Shown here: positions 47,421 through 58,081 of the stretch, piece after piece
Position numbering within the stretch: position 1 is the stretch's first letter
Layout of the letters: the number at the start of each line of letters is the position of its first letter
Source of the DNA: Trifolium pratense
Lineage: Eukaryota; Streptophyta; Magnoliopsida; Fabales; Fabaceae
Reading direction: 5' to 3'
Length of the DNA stretch: 64,000 bases
NCBI RefSeq assembly: GCF_020283565.1
Contig: NC_060060.1
Coordinates: 11,160,001 to 11,224,000, forward strand
Translations under genes and position numbers: made by a program
The notes under the pieces: model-generated
The model's input: only the letters and a program-made list of their open reading frames with translations
Told to the model about the DNA's origin: nothing
Databases searched by the model: none

Positions 47421-47615
47421 GTCTGGCTTTCGGAGGACGTTCTTGATAGGGTAATCTGTTCTAACAACTACCTGGTGGCTTTGAAAGTACTGCCTTAACT
47501 TTCTGGCTGTGACAACTACCGCGAGAGATAACCTCTCTATTCTTTGATACCTTGTTTCTGCTCCCCTTAAGGTTCTACTTACAAAATATATAGGTTTTTC
47601 TTCGCCCTCTATTTC

Positions 47616-50600
47616 TTAAACTAGAGCTGAACTCAAAGCTCTATCCGAAACTGCGAGATATAGGTAAAGGGTGTTACCTGGTAATGGGCGTGTCAAGATG
47701 GGCGGTGATGCCAGGAACTCTTTTAGTTGTTTGAAGGCTTCTTCGCATTCTGGTGTCCAGGAGAATCTTTCATTTTTTCTAAGGGATGCGAAGAAGTGGA
47801 AACCCTTTTCGCCCGCGCATGATAGAAATCTGGATAGTGCCGCTATTCTACCTGTCAAGGTTTGTACTTCTTTCACGGATGTAGGGCTCCTCATGTCTAT
47901 GATGGCTTGGCATTTTTCGGGGTTAGCCTCTATTCCTCTGCTGGTGAGCATAAATCCTAAGAATTTTCCGGCTTGTACTCCAAAGGAACACTTCGCTGGG
48001 TTTAGTCTCATGTTGTACTTTCTTACTGATCCCATGATGTCCAACAGATCATCATCATGGCGACTTCCCTCGGAAGTTTTTACTACCATGTCGTCGATAT
48101 ATACCTCTAAGTTCTTCCCTATTTGCTTGGCGAAAACCCTGTCCATCAACCTTTGGTATGTTGCTCCCGCATTCTTCAATCCAAAAGGCATGACGTTGTA
48201 AAAGTAATTGCATGTGTTCGACATAAAGGCTGTATGGCAGGCGTCTGAGGGGTTCATCTTTATTTGATTGTATCCGGAGTAGGCGTCCATGAAACTCAGC
48301 ATTTTGCACCCCGAGGCGCCATCAATTAACCTGTCTATGTTGGGTAGGGGATATGGATCTTTGGGACACGCCTTGTTTAAGTCTGTGAAGTCCACGCACA
48401 TTCTCCACTTCCCGTTGGCCTTTTTCACCATGACGACATTTGCCAACCATGAGGGGTATTTTATTTCTTCGATGAATCCCGCTTCCTTTAGTTTCTCTAC
48501 TTCTTCTGCTATAGCGACTCGTCTTTCTTCTCCCACCTTCCTTTTTCTTTGGGAAACTGGTTTTGTGCTGGGTGATATTGAAAGTTTGTGTGTTATCACC
48601 CCTTCGTCTATCCCTGGCATATCCGAAGGCTTCCATGCGAATAGATCAGCGTTATCCTTCAAGATTTTTATGATTCGTCTCCTTTCTTCGCTGGGCAATG
48701 CTGTTCCCAAGCTGGTTGTCTGGTGTGGGTCATTGCCAATTTGAACCTGCTCCAAGTCTTCTATAGGACTTACCCTTCGATCCTGAAATTCTTCTCTCGG
48801 ATCCATATCTGCGCTCTCTATGATGTTTATGCCGCCTGGAATTGCGGCTTGTTTTCTTCCGAATTTTCCGCTTGCGCTGGAAGTTCGGTGTCGTATCTTT
48901 AAGCTGGATTCGTAGCATTTCTTGGCGAGAATCTGATCGCCCCTTACTGTTCCTACTCCCCCATTCTCAAGGGGGTATTTTATTGCTAGGTATAGAGTGG
49001 ACATGGCCGCCCCTAATGTGTTAAAGGCGGGCCTTCCTATAATAATATTATAGGAGGTAAAAGGAGTTTTAACTACCAGGTATCGCACCTTGATAGTTTT
49101 GGCGTTGCTGCCTTCTCCAAACGTGGTAAGAAGAGAGGCATAGCCCATTAGATCCACCTGTTCGCCAGAGAACCCAACCAGGGTTCCGGAGTATGGCTGC
49201 AGTTGCTCTTCTGCCAATTGCATGGCCTTGAAAGCTTCCCAGTACATAATGTCCGCTGAACTCCCTGAGTCTATCAATACCCTTTTTACGTCACAGTTCA
49301 AAATTTGGACTTGTATCACTAATGGATCATCGTCATGGGGTGCTACCTCCAAACCATCCTTTGCCGTGAATGCCAAATCTGGTACGTCTAATGGCTGAGG
49401 CTGACTTACGAGGTATATTTCCGAGATAGCTCGGCGTACATACCTTTTCCTTGCTGAGCTTGATTCGCCCCCGCCTGAGAATCCTCCTGCTATTGTGTTC
49501 ACGGAGATTCTCCCCTTGGGAGGCTCTCTGTTTGGCCCAGGAGGGTCTCGTGGCTCCTGCCGGGGGACTTTTGGCACGACAACCCGCCCTTGGGCGGCGT
49601 CGTCAATGAATTTGCGAAGGTGTCCGCCTTTTATCAGTTCTTCGATTAAATCTCTTAAGCGGAAGCATTTTTCTGTGGAGTGACCTCTACACCTGTGATA
49701 TGCGCACCAGGCGTTATCGTCCAGCCCCATGGGGATGTTACTGGTTCTCCTTGGGGGGAGGTTTGCCAAACCAGTGGCCAGAATCTCATTTAAGACGTAA
49801 ACTTTTGAGGCGTTTAATGGCGTGAGGTCTTCATTGGCGGGATGATTCCTGAATTCTCTTCTGGGCGGTTGGCGGTAGGGCTTCCCATGATGCCTCTGCC
49901 ATGGGTCTCCTTGGTGGCCTCCCGATTTCGGTCGTGGATGTTCGGGCGCTCTAGTGGCACGGCCCACGTATTCCTTCTCCTTAACGTCTCTTTGCCTTTT
50001 CTCGGAGTTACTTTCTTCGCCCTTTATATAACACTCCGCCCTCTTGTTCACCTCTTGCATTGACGAGGCTGGCTTTTGGGCTAAGGACTCATTGAAATGT
50101 CCCGCTCTTAGCCCATTGTGGAAGGCTGCCACGAACATCTCCTGATTTGGATTTGAGACTTTGATGGTGGCTTCGCTAAATCTGGCGAGGAAGTTACGCA
50201 ATGACTCGCCATGGTTTTGGCGGATAGAGAAAAGACTGGTTGATGTGACTTTCACGTGTTTCGATCCAGCGAACTGGTGAATAAATTTTTTATGAAAGTC
50301 AGCATAACTCTCAATTGAGTTTCTTGGAAGGTTCATGTACCAACGCAGGGCGACATCCTTGAAGGTGCCGGCTAGTAATTTACACTTTAGATGTTCCGGA
50401 GCATTGATTATGGCGGTTTGTGTCCCAATTGCCATCAGGTGCTCCCTTGGATCCGTCTTTCCGTCGAAGGTAGGAAGGTGAGGAACCTTGATTGTTTCCA
50501 CTACTTGGGCATCCCACAAGTGTTGTGCTAAGGGTTGTATGTCCATGACGCCCTCTCCCTCCTCCTCCTCCAAAATCAATTTCGCTTTCTCTTTCTCATT

Positions 50601-50714
50601 AGTTCTTTCGGCTTCGATGGCCGCAATCTGAGTTTGTAAGCGCCGTATTTCTACAACGGCGGCTTGCAAGGTGTTAACGCTAGAGCTATCGTTGTTTTCA
50701 TGTTCTCCAGCCAT
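47616..50714 (-). CDS. gypsy (Tat) gag-protease-reverse transcriptase
   Basis: 1,032 codons. Order: N-terminal coiled-coil-like part (about 10-50), retrotransposon gag domain (about 90-200, LPTFDGKTDPREHL, LAGTFKDVALRWYMNLP), a CX5CX2HX4C zinc-knuckle-like motif (CAYHRCRGHSTEKC, about 335), protease (VLIDSGSSADIMYW), then reverse transcriptase (KANGKWRMCVDFTDLNKACPK; active site YIDDMVVK) and the start of the first RNase H (FSWTPECEEAF). The frame stops at TAA 47,616-47,618, after SSALV, within RNase H. Continued translation in the same frame gives RNase H and integrase sequence, so the stop is a point lesion and not the natural end. Confidence 0.92.
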   Translation of the reverse strand: MAGEHENNDSSSVNTLQAAVVEIRRLQTQIAAIEAERTNEKEKAKLILEEEEGEGVMDIQPLAQHLWDAQVVETIKVPHLPTFDGKTDPREHLMAIGTQTAIINAPEHLKCKLLAGTFKDVALRWYMNLPRNSIESYADFHKKFIHQFAGSKHVKVTSTSLFSIRQNHGESLRNFLARFSEATIKVSNPNQEMFVAAFHNGLRAGHFNESLAQKPASSMQEVNKRAECYIKGEESNSEKRQRDVKEKEYVGRATRAPEHPRPKSGGHQGDPWQRHHGKPYRQPPRREFRNHPANEDLTPLNASKVYVLNEILATGLANLPPRRTSNIPMGLDDNAWCAYHRCRGHSTEKCFRLRDLIEELIKGGHLRKFIDDAAQGRVVVPKVPRQEPRDPPGPNREPPKGRISVNTIAGGFSGGGESSSARKRYVRRAISEIYLVSQPQPLDVPDLAFTAKDGLEVAPHDDDPLVIQVQILNCDVKRVLIDSGSSADIMYWEAFKAMQLAEEQLQPYSGTLVGFSGEQVDLMGYASLLTTFGEGSNAKTIKVRYLVVKTPFTSYNIIIGRPAFNTLGAAMSTLYLAIKYPLENGGVGTVRGDQILAKKCYESSLKIRHRTSSASGKFGRKQAAIPGGINIIESADMDPREEFQDRRVSPIEDLEQVQIGNDPHQTTSLGTALPSEERRRIIKILKDNADLFAWKPSDMPGIDEGVITHKLSISPSTKPVSQRKRKVGEERRVAIAEEVEKLKEAGFIEEIKYPSWLANVVMVKKANGKWRMCVDFTDLNKACPKDPYPLPNIDRLIDGASGCKMLSFMDAYSGYNQIKMNPSDACHTAFMSNTCNYFYNVMPFGLKNAGATYQRLMDRVFAKQIGKNLEVYIDDMVVKTSEGSRHDDDLLDIMGSVRKYNMRLNPAKCSFGVQAGKFLGFMLTSRGIEANPEKCQAIIDMRSPTSVKEVQTLTGRIAALSRFLSCAGEKGFHFFASLRKNERFSWTPECEEAFKQLKEFLASPPILTRPLPGNTLYLYLAVSDRALSSALV

Positions 50715-50798
50715 GTGAAGATGTTTGATTTTTCGTCTAGTTGCTGTGATAGGCTGGGATCAAATGATTTTACCGCAGCCCCACGGTGGGCGCCAAAA

Positions 50799-51281
50799 TG
50801 TTCTGGTAAAAAACAAGGGGGTTTGTATTATTGATCAAATGGTGTGATTACACTCAGTTCAATCCCAACAACCCTGGGAGTTTTTATAAGTCAGAATTCG
50901 ATCCTTTTACAAATGAGAGTATCGAGCTATTTATAGAGCTTCTAGTCTTCTTCTCCAAGCAAGGGTTCCTAAAAATCCGGCCCTTAGCATCTTCTTCGGT
51001 GGTATAGCGTGAAAATAGGGATGAGAACCTTGGTCTCCAAGCTATGGCAGTTGCGAGCAGTTTATTTCTTCCTTCTTAAGTCAGCGGTTGATACGAGGAA
51101 GGAGAAGATATTTACAGTTACCCAGAATCCACCCTTTTTGGCGTTGCCTTAGAATGGCAGGTCACGCCCTAGCTTCTAATCGCCTATTGGGTATTTTTAG
51201 GGTTTACTTGATTTGGGCTTATCATCCTTTCTAGTCTAATTGGGCTTACTGGATATTTTCTTAAGCCCATTGCCCAGTCCA
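50799..51281 (-). repeat. 5' LTR of the gypsy element, 483 bp
   Basis: On - it starts TGGACTGGGCAATGG and ends ACCAGAACA (TG...CA), with a TATA box CTATAAATAG at 50,927-50,936. The following bases are the primer-binding region. The base after its start on + (51,282) is the first base of copy B homology, so the LTR end is a precise insertion border. Confidence 0.85.
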
Positions 51282-52764
51282 TTGCTTAATGTACATTTGA
51301 GGTGAGGTATTTTTGAGTTGTGTGAGTTTAGTACTTCTTGTACTTTTTATAATTTATTATTTTACTAATAATAAAAAATTAATCTCAATAAAATACTATT
51401 GTGAATGTCTAGTAAGTACCAATATTATAAAACTACATAAACAGTTAATATGTAGAAACACAAACACTTATTCGAACTGATAGTTATTACTTATTGCGTG
51501 AGTTTTGCCACAAATTAAGCTGTTTAATAAATAAATAAATTTATATTTTGTCAAAAATCTTTTATATTATAAGCTTGTATACACAAGCAAACTCTAAACC
51601 CTAATTTATTTTCTCTGTTTTTCCTCCATTTTATCTTGCAATTTTTATTAAAAAATAATACAATTTTGTCTTGAATAGGAATCGAACCCGCAACCCTTTA
51701 GTGCAAAGCAATATTTCCAACCACTATGTCAAGTATACCAATTGTGATTAAAATTATGTGCAATAATTGATAAGCACCATCAATTTTAAAAGTATATCAT
51801 ATCAAAATTATTGTTGACTATATTATTCATCACGAAATATTTTTATGTCTTTCCTGATCAATGATTTTTTTTCTACCGGATCATAAATTTAGAGAATAAT
51901 TATCATGTGAGATTTAGAAAGTTATTATCACGTGTAATTTGGAAAGTTATTATCAAACTCAATTTTGCTAAATCAATTTTTTTTGCAATATACAACCAAA
52001 CACAACCATAGTCATGTCACTAATCACATTCATTATTTTGATTTTAACATTGCAGATTTAATATTAACCGATGATCAATTGATACAATATGCACTAGCAG
52101 ACCAATTGTGATTTAAACTATGTCCACAAAGTGTTAAGCTCCATCAACTTTCATAGGAAAGATTTCATACGACAATTAAGCACCATCAATTTTCACTGCA
52201 CAATTTAAACAATTAAAAACCGATAATCTCATATATTATAAGCTTGCTAACATAAGCTAACCCTAAACCAAATTTTTTCCCCTCTCATTTTCTCTTTCTT
52301 TTTATTGCAGCTTTATCTTAACAAAATATAGATTTGTCATTGAACCTGCATCCCTTACTTACAATAAAACCTTTCAACCGCTAAAACATGTGCTTCAATT
52401 ATGAAAGAATTTAGGAATCCTAATATGTTAACCCTGTTTTCAATAAATTTGAACGGCGGAATTAATCACAATTTTTATTTATTTATGGATGTCTACTTAA
52501 GTTTATGTTCTTGATTATGTCTTTAATTTTTTTTTAACCTTTAATTATCATCAATTTTTTAACCTTTAGTTATCAGTAATTTTTTTTATTAAGTAAACAA
52601 AACGATGGGGTTCCAAAATTATTTAAAAAATATATAAAATATAAAATAAGCACATAAACAAATATAGAATAATTAGTTCATGAAATTTCCTATACTACTC
52701 TTATTGAAAATGCTCTTAGAATTTTTATATTTTATTCTTTATTATTACATATTACACCCAATTA

Positions 52765-52797
52765 GACCCATGCGCACCGCATGGGTCAAAGTTCTAG
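52765..52797 (+). mobile_element. Helitron-like 3' terminus (copy B), perfect stem
   Basis: GACCCATGCG CAC CGCATGGGTC is a perfect 10-bp hairpin, followed after AAAGTT by CTAG and T. The copy A version has lost two bases and has a mismatch. This version supports the Helitron reading. Confidence 0.55.
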
Positions 52798-53430
52798 TTA
52801 ATTAAGGTACTTGTTGATTATAGTGCATCATTTCTATATGGTCAAAATCTTCTTAAGTCAAGCCACTATGTTTGTTTTAGTGGTGAGAGATTTGAGTAAA
52901 AAACTATAGGTTATGACTTATGAGTTCGATTTTCAGCTCATTATAAACAAAAAAAAATCTTTCTAGGTCAAATTTTGAATTAATTTTATTCATGTTCAAT
53001 TGAAATAAGTTTCAGAATTCTTTATCTAGCTAAGAAAGATTCAATTCTATGTTTATAAAACGTCAAATAAGTTTTGTTAGATAAATTATCTAATCGTAAA
53101 CGTGTTTGTATATAAAGTATAAACGGTGTTTCTTTCCATGTTTCGCCGGAAGCCACAAAACATATTCATACTCAAAATTAAATTGTTAGGGAACATATTC
53201 ATATAAGTTGTAATATATTTATTTTCTCCTCTTACTCTTTTCTTTGATGAAGTTTCTCCTCTTATTCTTAAATAATTCTTAATATTTTAAAAACCATCCT
53301 TAATTATTAATCGAATAAATGGGTAAAATTTTATAAAATCTGCGCGTATGGAATAGGGATATAATGTATTTTAGAACGAATGAAGTGTAATTTGCATATG
53401 CAATTGTTTTTTCATGCAGTCACAATCCGT

Positions 53431-53964
53431 ATAAGTGAGTTAAATACTACATTTTTATCCAAAATCTTAAGAAATTAGATTTAAATGTTATCTCACTTAT
53501 AAAGTCTTCACTTTTGCAAACAATGTAAGACATAAGTCACATCACACTTGTCACAACAATCTCCACTTCAAGTGTGAGTCATTCAATTCATTATGTTTCT
53601 CCTCAAGTGAAAGTTTTTTTTTCTTCATCCATACACTTGCACTGTCGTTGGCGTTGCACTCAAAGGGACATGTGGTTTGACTACCACCTTTCGCTGCACT
53701 CAACGAGACACGCCACCTGACCACATTTGTTAGGAAGACTTTCAATACAAAGAGCCGGTCGAACCCTTCGTCGAACTATCAACTCTGATATACCACTGTT
53801 GCGTCATGATGGGTGCCCGGGGAGAACATTCATGTTGGGATTAAGAATAATCATACAAGTGAGTTGAACACTACATCTTTACTCAAAACCTTAACACATA
53901 TGTTTATGGGTCCTCACACTTATAAGATGTTCAACCTCCAATTATTCAAGCAATGTGAGACTTA
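53431..53964 (-). mobile_element. TRIM-like element (copy B)
   Basis: Duplicate of 30,072-30,605, with the same terminal repeats and the same TGGTATATCAGAG motif. It was therefore present before the duplication. Confidence 0.65.
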
Positions 53965-55065
53965 ACCAGGCCCGGCCCCTATGGGGGTGCAGGGTGAGCG
54001 ACGACATCGGGCCTCAAAATTTTGGAGGTCACAACTCAAAATTTTGAGGCCCTATAATAATAATAATTATATATTGTTAGTGTTTATAAAATATCAAATG
54101 TATTCAATAAATTAATTTTGAGGTCTTATAATAATAGTTATATATTGTTAGTGTTTATAAAATATCATATGTTTAGTAAAAAAAATATCCTAATCACGTA
54201 AAAAAAAAATACACGTTTCTTGATTAGGAATTTTCTCCCTCTCAACCGAATTTTCTCCATACGCATGAGCTATGAAATCGAACCCGTGACCACATATTTA
54301 CGTGGACCAAGACTCTTACCCCTTAGACCAATTCATTATTGATTTTTCTTAGTTATTTATAATTTAAATAGAGGATAATTCTTTTTAATTTTTTAATATT
54401 TTTTTATTAGGATTCTATTTTTAATATTTAAATCGGGCCTCCAAATCTCACCTCACACAGCCACACACAACAATGACAATCTTGTATCCCTAGTACAAGT
54501 TGTCAGAAATATCAAAATATAGTAACTTCTTGTCTCTCCAAATATTGTACAAAACAAAAAAATTATTTAACAATTTAGAATTTGATCTTGTATTATTCTG
54601 TCAAGTATTTCATCTTGTGTAAATCAAATGTACTCTTGGATAATTTCCACACTCACATAGTCGAAATATTTTTAGTCATCTGATCTAGATTGAACGAACT
54701 ATGAAAATGGAAAGTTCAATTTTTAGTAGTAAAAAATTTAAATATCGTAAAAAGGATTAGAAAGAGTAAGTATAATTATTATTTTTCTTTATTTTCTCTT
54801 TTGATATATGGCCGAAAGAGGTATTCAAATTTTTGTGCCCATCTAAGAAATTATTCCCTAGTTTATAATTTTAATTTGTATAGTTGTTTTTTATTTTTAA
54901 AAGTATATGTCTTAGTTTATGCATGCATGTCCAACTAGTGCCTAATATACTTCCAAGAGACCAAGACTTATTCAATTCTTCTCTATTAAGTACAGCTTTT
55001 TCTCCAACAAAGAAAAGTAGATACACATGTTATACTATATCGTATAATATCTACCTTAACAATTC

Positions 55066-55073
55066 TATAAATA
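55066..55073 (+). promoter_or_regulatory. TATA box of P450 copy B
   Basis: TATAAATA 113 bp upstream of the ATG. The sequence from here to the ATG is almost unchanged from copy A. Confidence 0.7.
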
Positions 55074-55178
55074 GGAATACCAACACACTCATTAAACAAC
55101 ACCAACAACCTGAGACTTGAGTATTTTCTTCTTTCAACAAAAAAAAAAGTATACTATCTTTCTTAATAGGTATCTACC

Positions 55179-57032
55179 ATGGAAGTTAAACTTTCGTCCA
55201 TTATTATCACATTTTTGCTTTTCTTAATGCTACGTTTGTTTGCAAAATATTACAAACAAAAAACCTACAAATTACCACCTGGTCCAATGAAGTTACCACT
55301 TATTGGTAACCTTCATCAAATGGCAGCATTAGGATCACTTCCACATCGTGCTTTTCAACACCTTGCTAAACAATATGGACCTATTGTCCACCTAAAACTT
55401 GGTGAAATTTCAACTATAGTTATAAGCTCACCAAAATTAGCAAAAGAAATATTGAAAACGCATGATGTTATTTTTGCTAATAGGCCAAAACTTCAAACTC
55501 CTGATATTATGGCTTATGGTTCAATAGATATTGCATTTTCTCCATATGGTGATTATTGGAGACAAATGAGAAAAATATGTATGTTAGAGCTTTTAAGTAA
55601 CAAAAGGGTTCAAACTTTCTCTTATATTAGAGAAGACGAGACGAGAAATTTTATAAAATCAATTCAGTCATTAGCAGGGTCTTCAGTAAATCTCACTAAT
55701 AGAATTTTTTCGTTAGTGAGTTCTACGGTTTCTAGGTCGGCGTTTGGTGACAAAACTGAGGATCAAGATGAATTTGTGATTTTGATTAGAAAAACCATTG
55801 AATCTCTTGGAGGACTTGAACCTGCTGATTTGTTTCCTTCAATGAAATCTATAATACAAGTGTTAACCGGCTCGAAATCAAGAACGGAGAAAATGCACAA
55901 AAAAAGTGACAAAATTATGGAAATTATTGTAAGGAAGCATCAAGAGAAGCAAAGAAGAGCCAAAGAAGAAAAAAATAGTGGTGATGATGAGAAGGAAGAT
56001 CTTGTTGATGTGCTTTTGAGAATCAAAGACAGTGGAAGCCTTGAAATCCCAATAACAAATAACAGCATCAAAGCTGTGATTTTTGTAAGTAAATACCACT
56101 AGAAAAATTAATAAGTTTTCTTAATTTTGATGAAATTATTTAATTTTTTTCTTATAATACTATTAATTATTTATTATTTCATTGCACTTATTTCTTTTTC
56201 TGCAATAAATATTTAAGGGTATTATTGACAAAATAATAATTAATATTGCATTGAACTTTTCTATATGTCTCTCGGTCAAAAAATGAAAAATGATATATTT
56301 GTAGGCAGCAAAATAATTAATTAAGATGCTTAAAAATTATTTAGCAAAAAAGTGGTATATTTTTGTTAATTTTTTTAAAATGGCACTTTTCTATATGTAT
56401 TTATTTTTGATTTATTCATTCAGGATGCATTTGCTGCGGGAACTGACACAACAACATCAACAATAGTCTGGGTGATATCAGAGTTGATCAAAAATCCAAG
56501 TGTAATGAAAAAGGCTCAAGCTGAAATAAGAGAAGCATGTAAAGGAAAGGAAATAATATCTGAAAGTGATATACAAGAACTTCCTTACCTAAAATTAGTC
56601 TTAAAAGAGACATTAAGGCTACACCCTCCTACTCCTTTATTGCTCCCTAGAGAATCCACAGAATTAATCAATATTGATGGATATGATATACCAAAAAAGA
56701 CCAAAGTCATGATAAATGTATGGGCTATGGCAAGAGATCCTAACTATTGGACCGATGCTGAGATGTTTATTCCAGAGAGGTTTGTGGGTAGTTCTATTGA
56801 TTACAAAGGAAATAATTTTGAGTATCTTCCTTTCGGAGCTGGAAGAAGAATATGTCCCGGCTTGGCGTTTGGTATAGCTGGAATAATGCTTCCCGTGGCT
56901 CTACTAATTTATCATTTCAATTGGGAACTTCCAAATCAGATGAAACCTAAGGATTTGGATATGACTGAACATTATGGATTGGCTATCGGAAGGAAAAGTG
57001 ACTTGTGTTTGATTCCCACAGTTTATGCATGA
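55179..57032 (+). CDS. cytochrome P450, CYP71D-like, copy B (2 exons)
   Basis: Exons 55179-56084 and 56424-57032, phase-0 GT-AG intron, 504 aa. Differences from copy A by direct reading: F13L, A206T, V210L, N296S, E423V, E478K. Membrane anchor, LPPGP hinge, WRQMR, AAGTDTT, KETLR, PERF and FGAGRRICPG (Cys 446) are all unchanged, so activity is expected. E423V lies directly after PERF and E478K in the C-terminal part near the beta-4/SRS6 region, both with charge change. Intron differences (a few indels, including an insertion just after the donor at 56,091) show that the copies are not assembly duplicates of one sequence. Substrate is unknown. Regulation should resemble copy A, since the near promoter is nearly identical. 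Confidence 0.95.
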
Positions 57033-57800
57033 TGTTTAATTATATGATCGTATAATTGATTTACAGTGTCTATTGGTATTTTAAGTTGTAATTTACATAG
57101 TTTTGTGTCATTTAATTTTGGAAATAAATGTTGGCCTCTAGCTAGCAAGAGATCTGAATCTGACTATGTGATCTCATATTGTTTTATTGTATCCCTGTAT
57201 GCTTATTTTGTTGGAATATATAGGAATAAAAGCTCTTTTTTTATTTTCTTCCATGAATTAAAACCGTTTTTATCATATTGTCTCGTGCTTAAGAAAAATC
57301 TCATGCTTAAGAAAAAGGAACGGAGTGGCTATTGTGATTTTTTTTTTTTTTTGTTGTTGACAATTGTGGCTTGTGATATTAGTGATCACATAATTTAAAA
57401 TGAGACTTTTAGCTCCTTGTCAAAACCTATGAATGTCATTTTAATAAGAACTAGTTTATTTAAAATGAGATTTTTAGCTCCTTGTCACATTTTATTTCTT
57501 TTAGTCAAAACTTATAAATGTCATTTTAATAAGAACTAGTTTAAAGGCTCGTGTCATGGACATTTATTCGATATTTAAGTTTGTCATTATATTATGGTAG
57601 AAAATTTATTTAGAATAAAATATTTAAAAATTTGTTATATAATATTATTAAAATATAAGTGAAACTTCTATCAAAAAAATATAAGTGAAACTATTGTGCT
57701 ATTTTTTGTAAAACATATTAAATTAATAAATTTGATTATAATTATCAATGATAAATTATCCAATTTTCTATATGTATCCGTCAGAGATAATAGTCTTGTG
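57033..57800. other. P450 copy B 3' region
   Basis: Shares the tandem repeat seen behind copy A, but the first unit is shortened. It has about 60 bp with a T15 run that copy A lacks. AAATTA at 57,720-57,725 is the empty target site of the 1.2-kb TIR element. An open frame at 57,066-57,398 is not conserved in copy A and is taken as chance. Confidence 0.6.
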
Positions 57801-57808
57801 TATATTGT

Positions 57809-57826
57809 ATTATTATTATTATTATT
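57809..57826. repeat. (ATT)6 microsatellite
   Basis: Counterpart of the (ATT)27 run in copy A. Confidence 0.95.
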
Positions 57827-58081
57827 AATAGTTAATACTCCTTCCGTCTGATTGTTTCACGCATGTCGATGCATAACTTTGACGATTAATATTTTTAATT
57901 GTATAATAGTAAAAATTATAAAAAATTGATATTTTGAAAATACTCATCGAGACGAATCAAACAACATTTTATATGCTAATATTTATTTTTGTTTATTAGT
58001 AGAAAAATAAGGTCAAAGTAACATGTGTGAATAGTGCACAACAGTCAACTGTGTCAATCAAATTGGGAGAGAGGGAGTAGT

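Larger units (their letters stand above)
46438..51281 (-). mobile_element. Ty3/gypsy retrotransposon, Tat clade, 3'-truncated
   Basis: On - the order is: 5' LTR (51,281-50,799), primer-binding region TTGGCGCCCACCGTGGGGC, a gag-pol frame from 50,714, then an end within the integrase zinc finger at about 46,438, where MITE sequence starts. Integrase core and 3' LTR are missing. The pol order (protease, RT, RNase H, second RNase H, integrase) with an extra archaeal-type RNase H marks the Tat/Ogre lineage, from known family architecture. One internal stop interrupts the frame at 47,616. Confidence 0.93.

Noticed and set aside
48055..49683. Several open frames of 60-176 codons on both strands within the gypsy element
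   Set aside because: They lie inside the well-supported pol frame with recognisable protease and RT motifs, so they are shadows.
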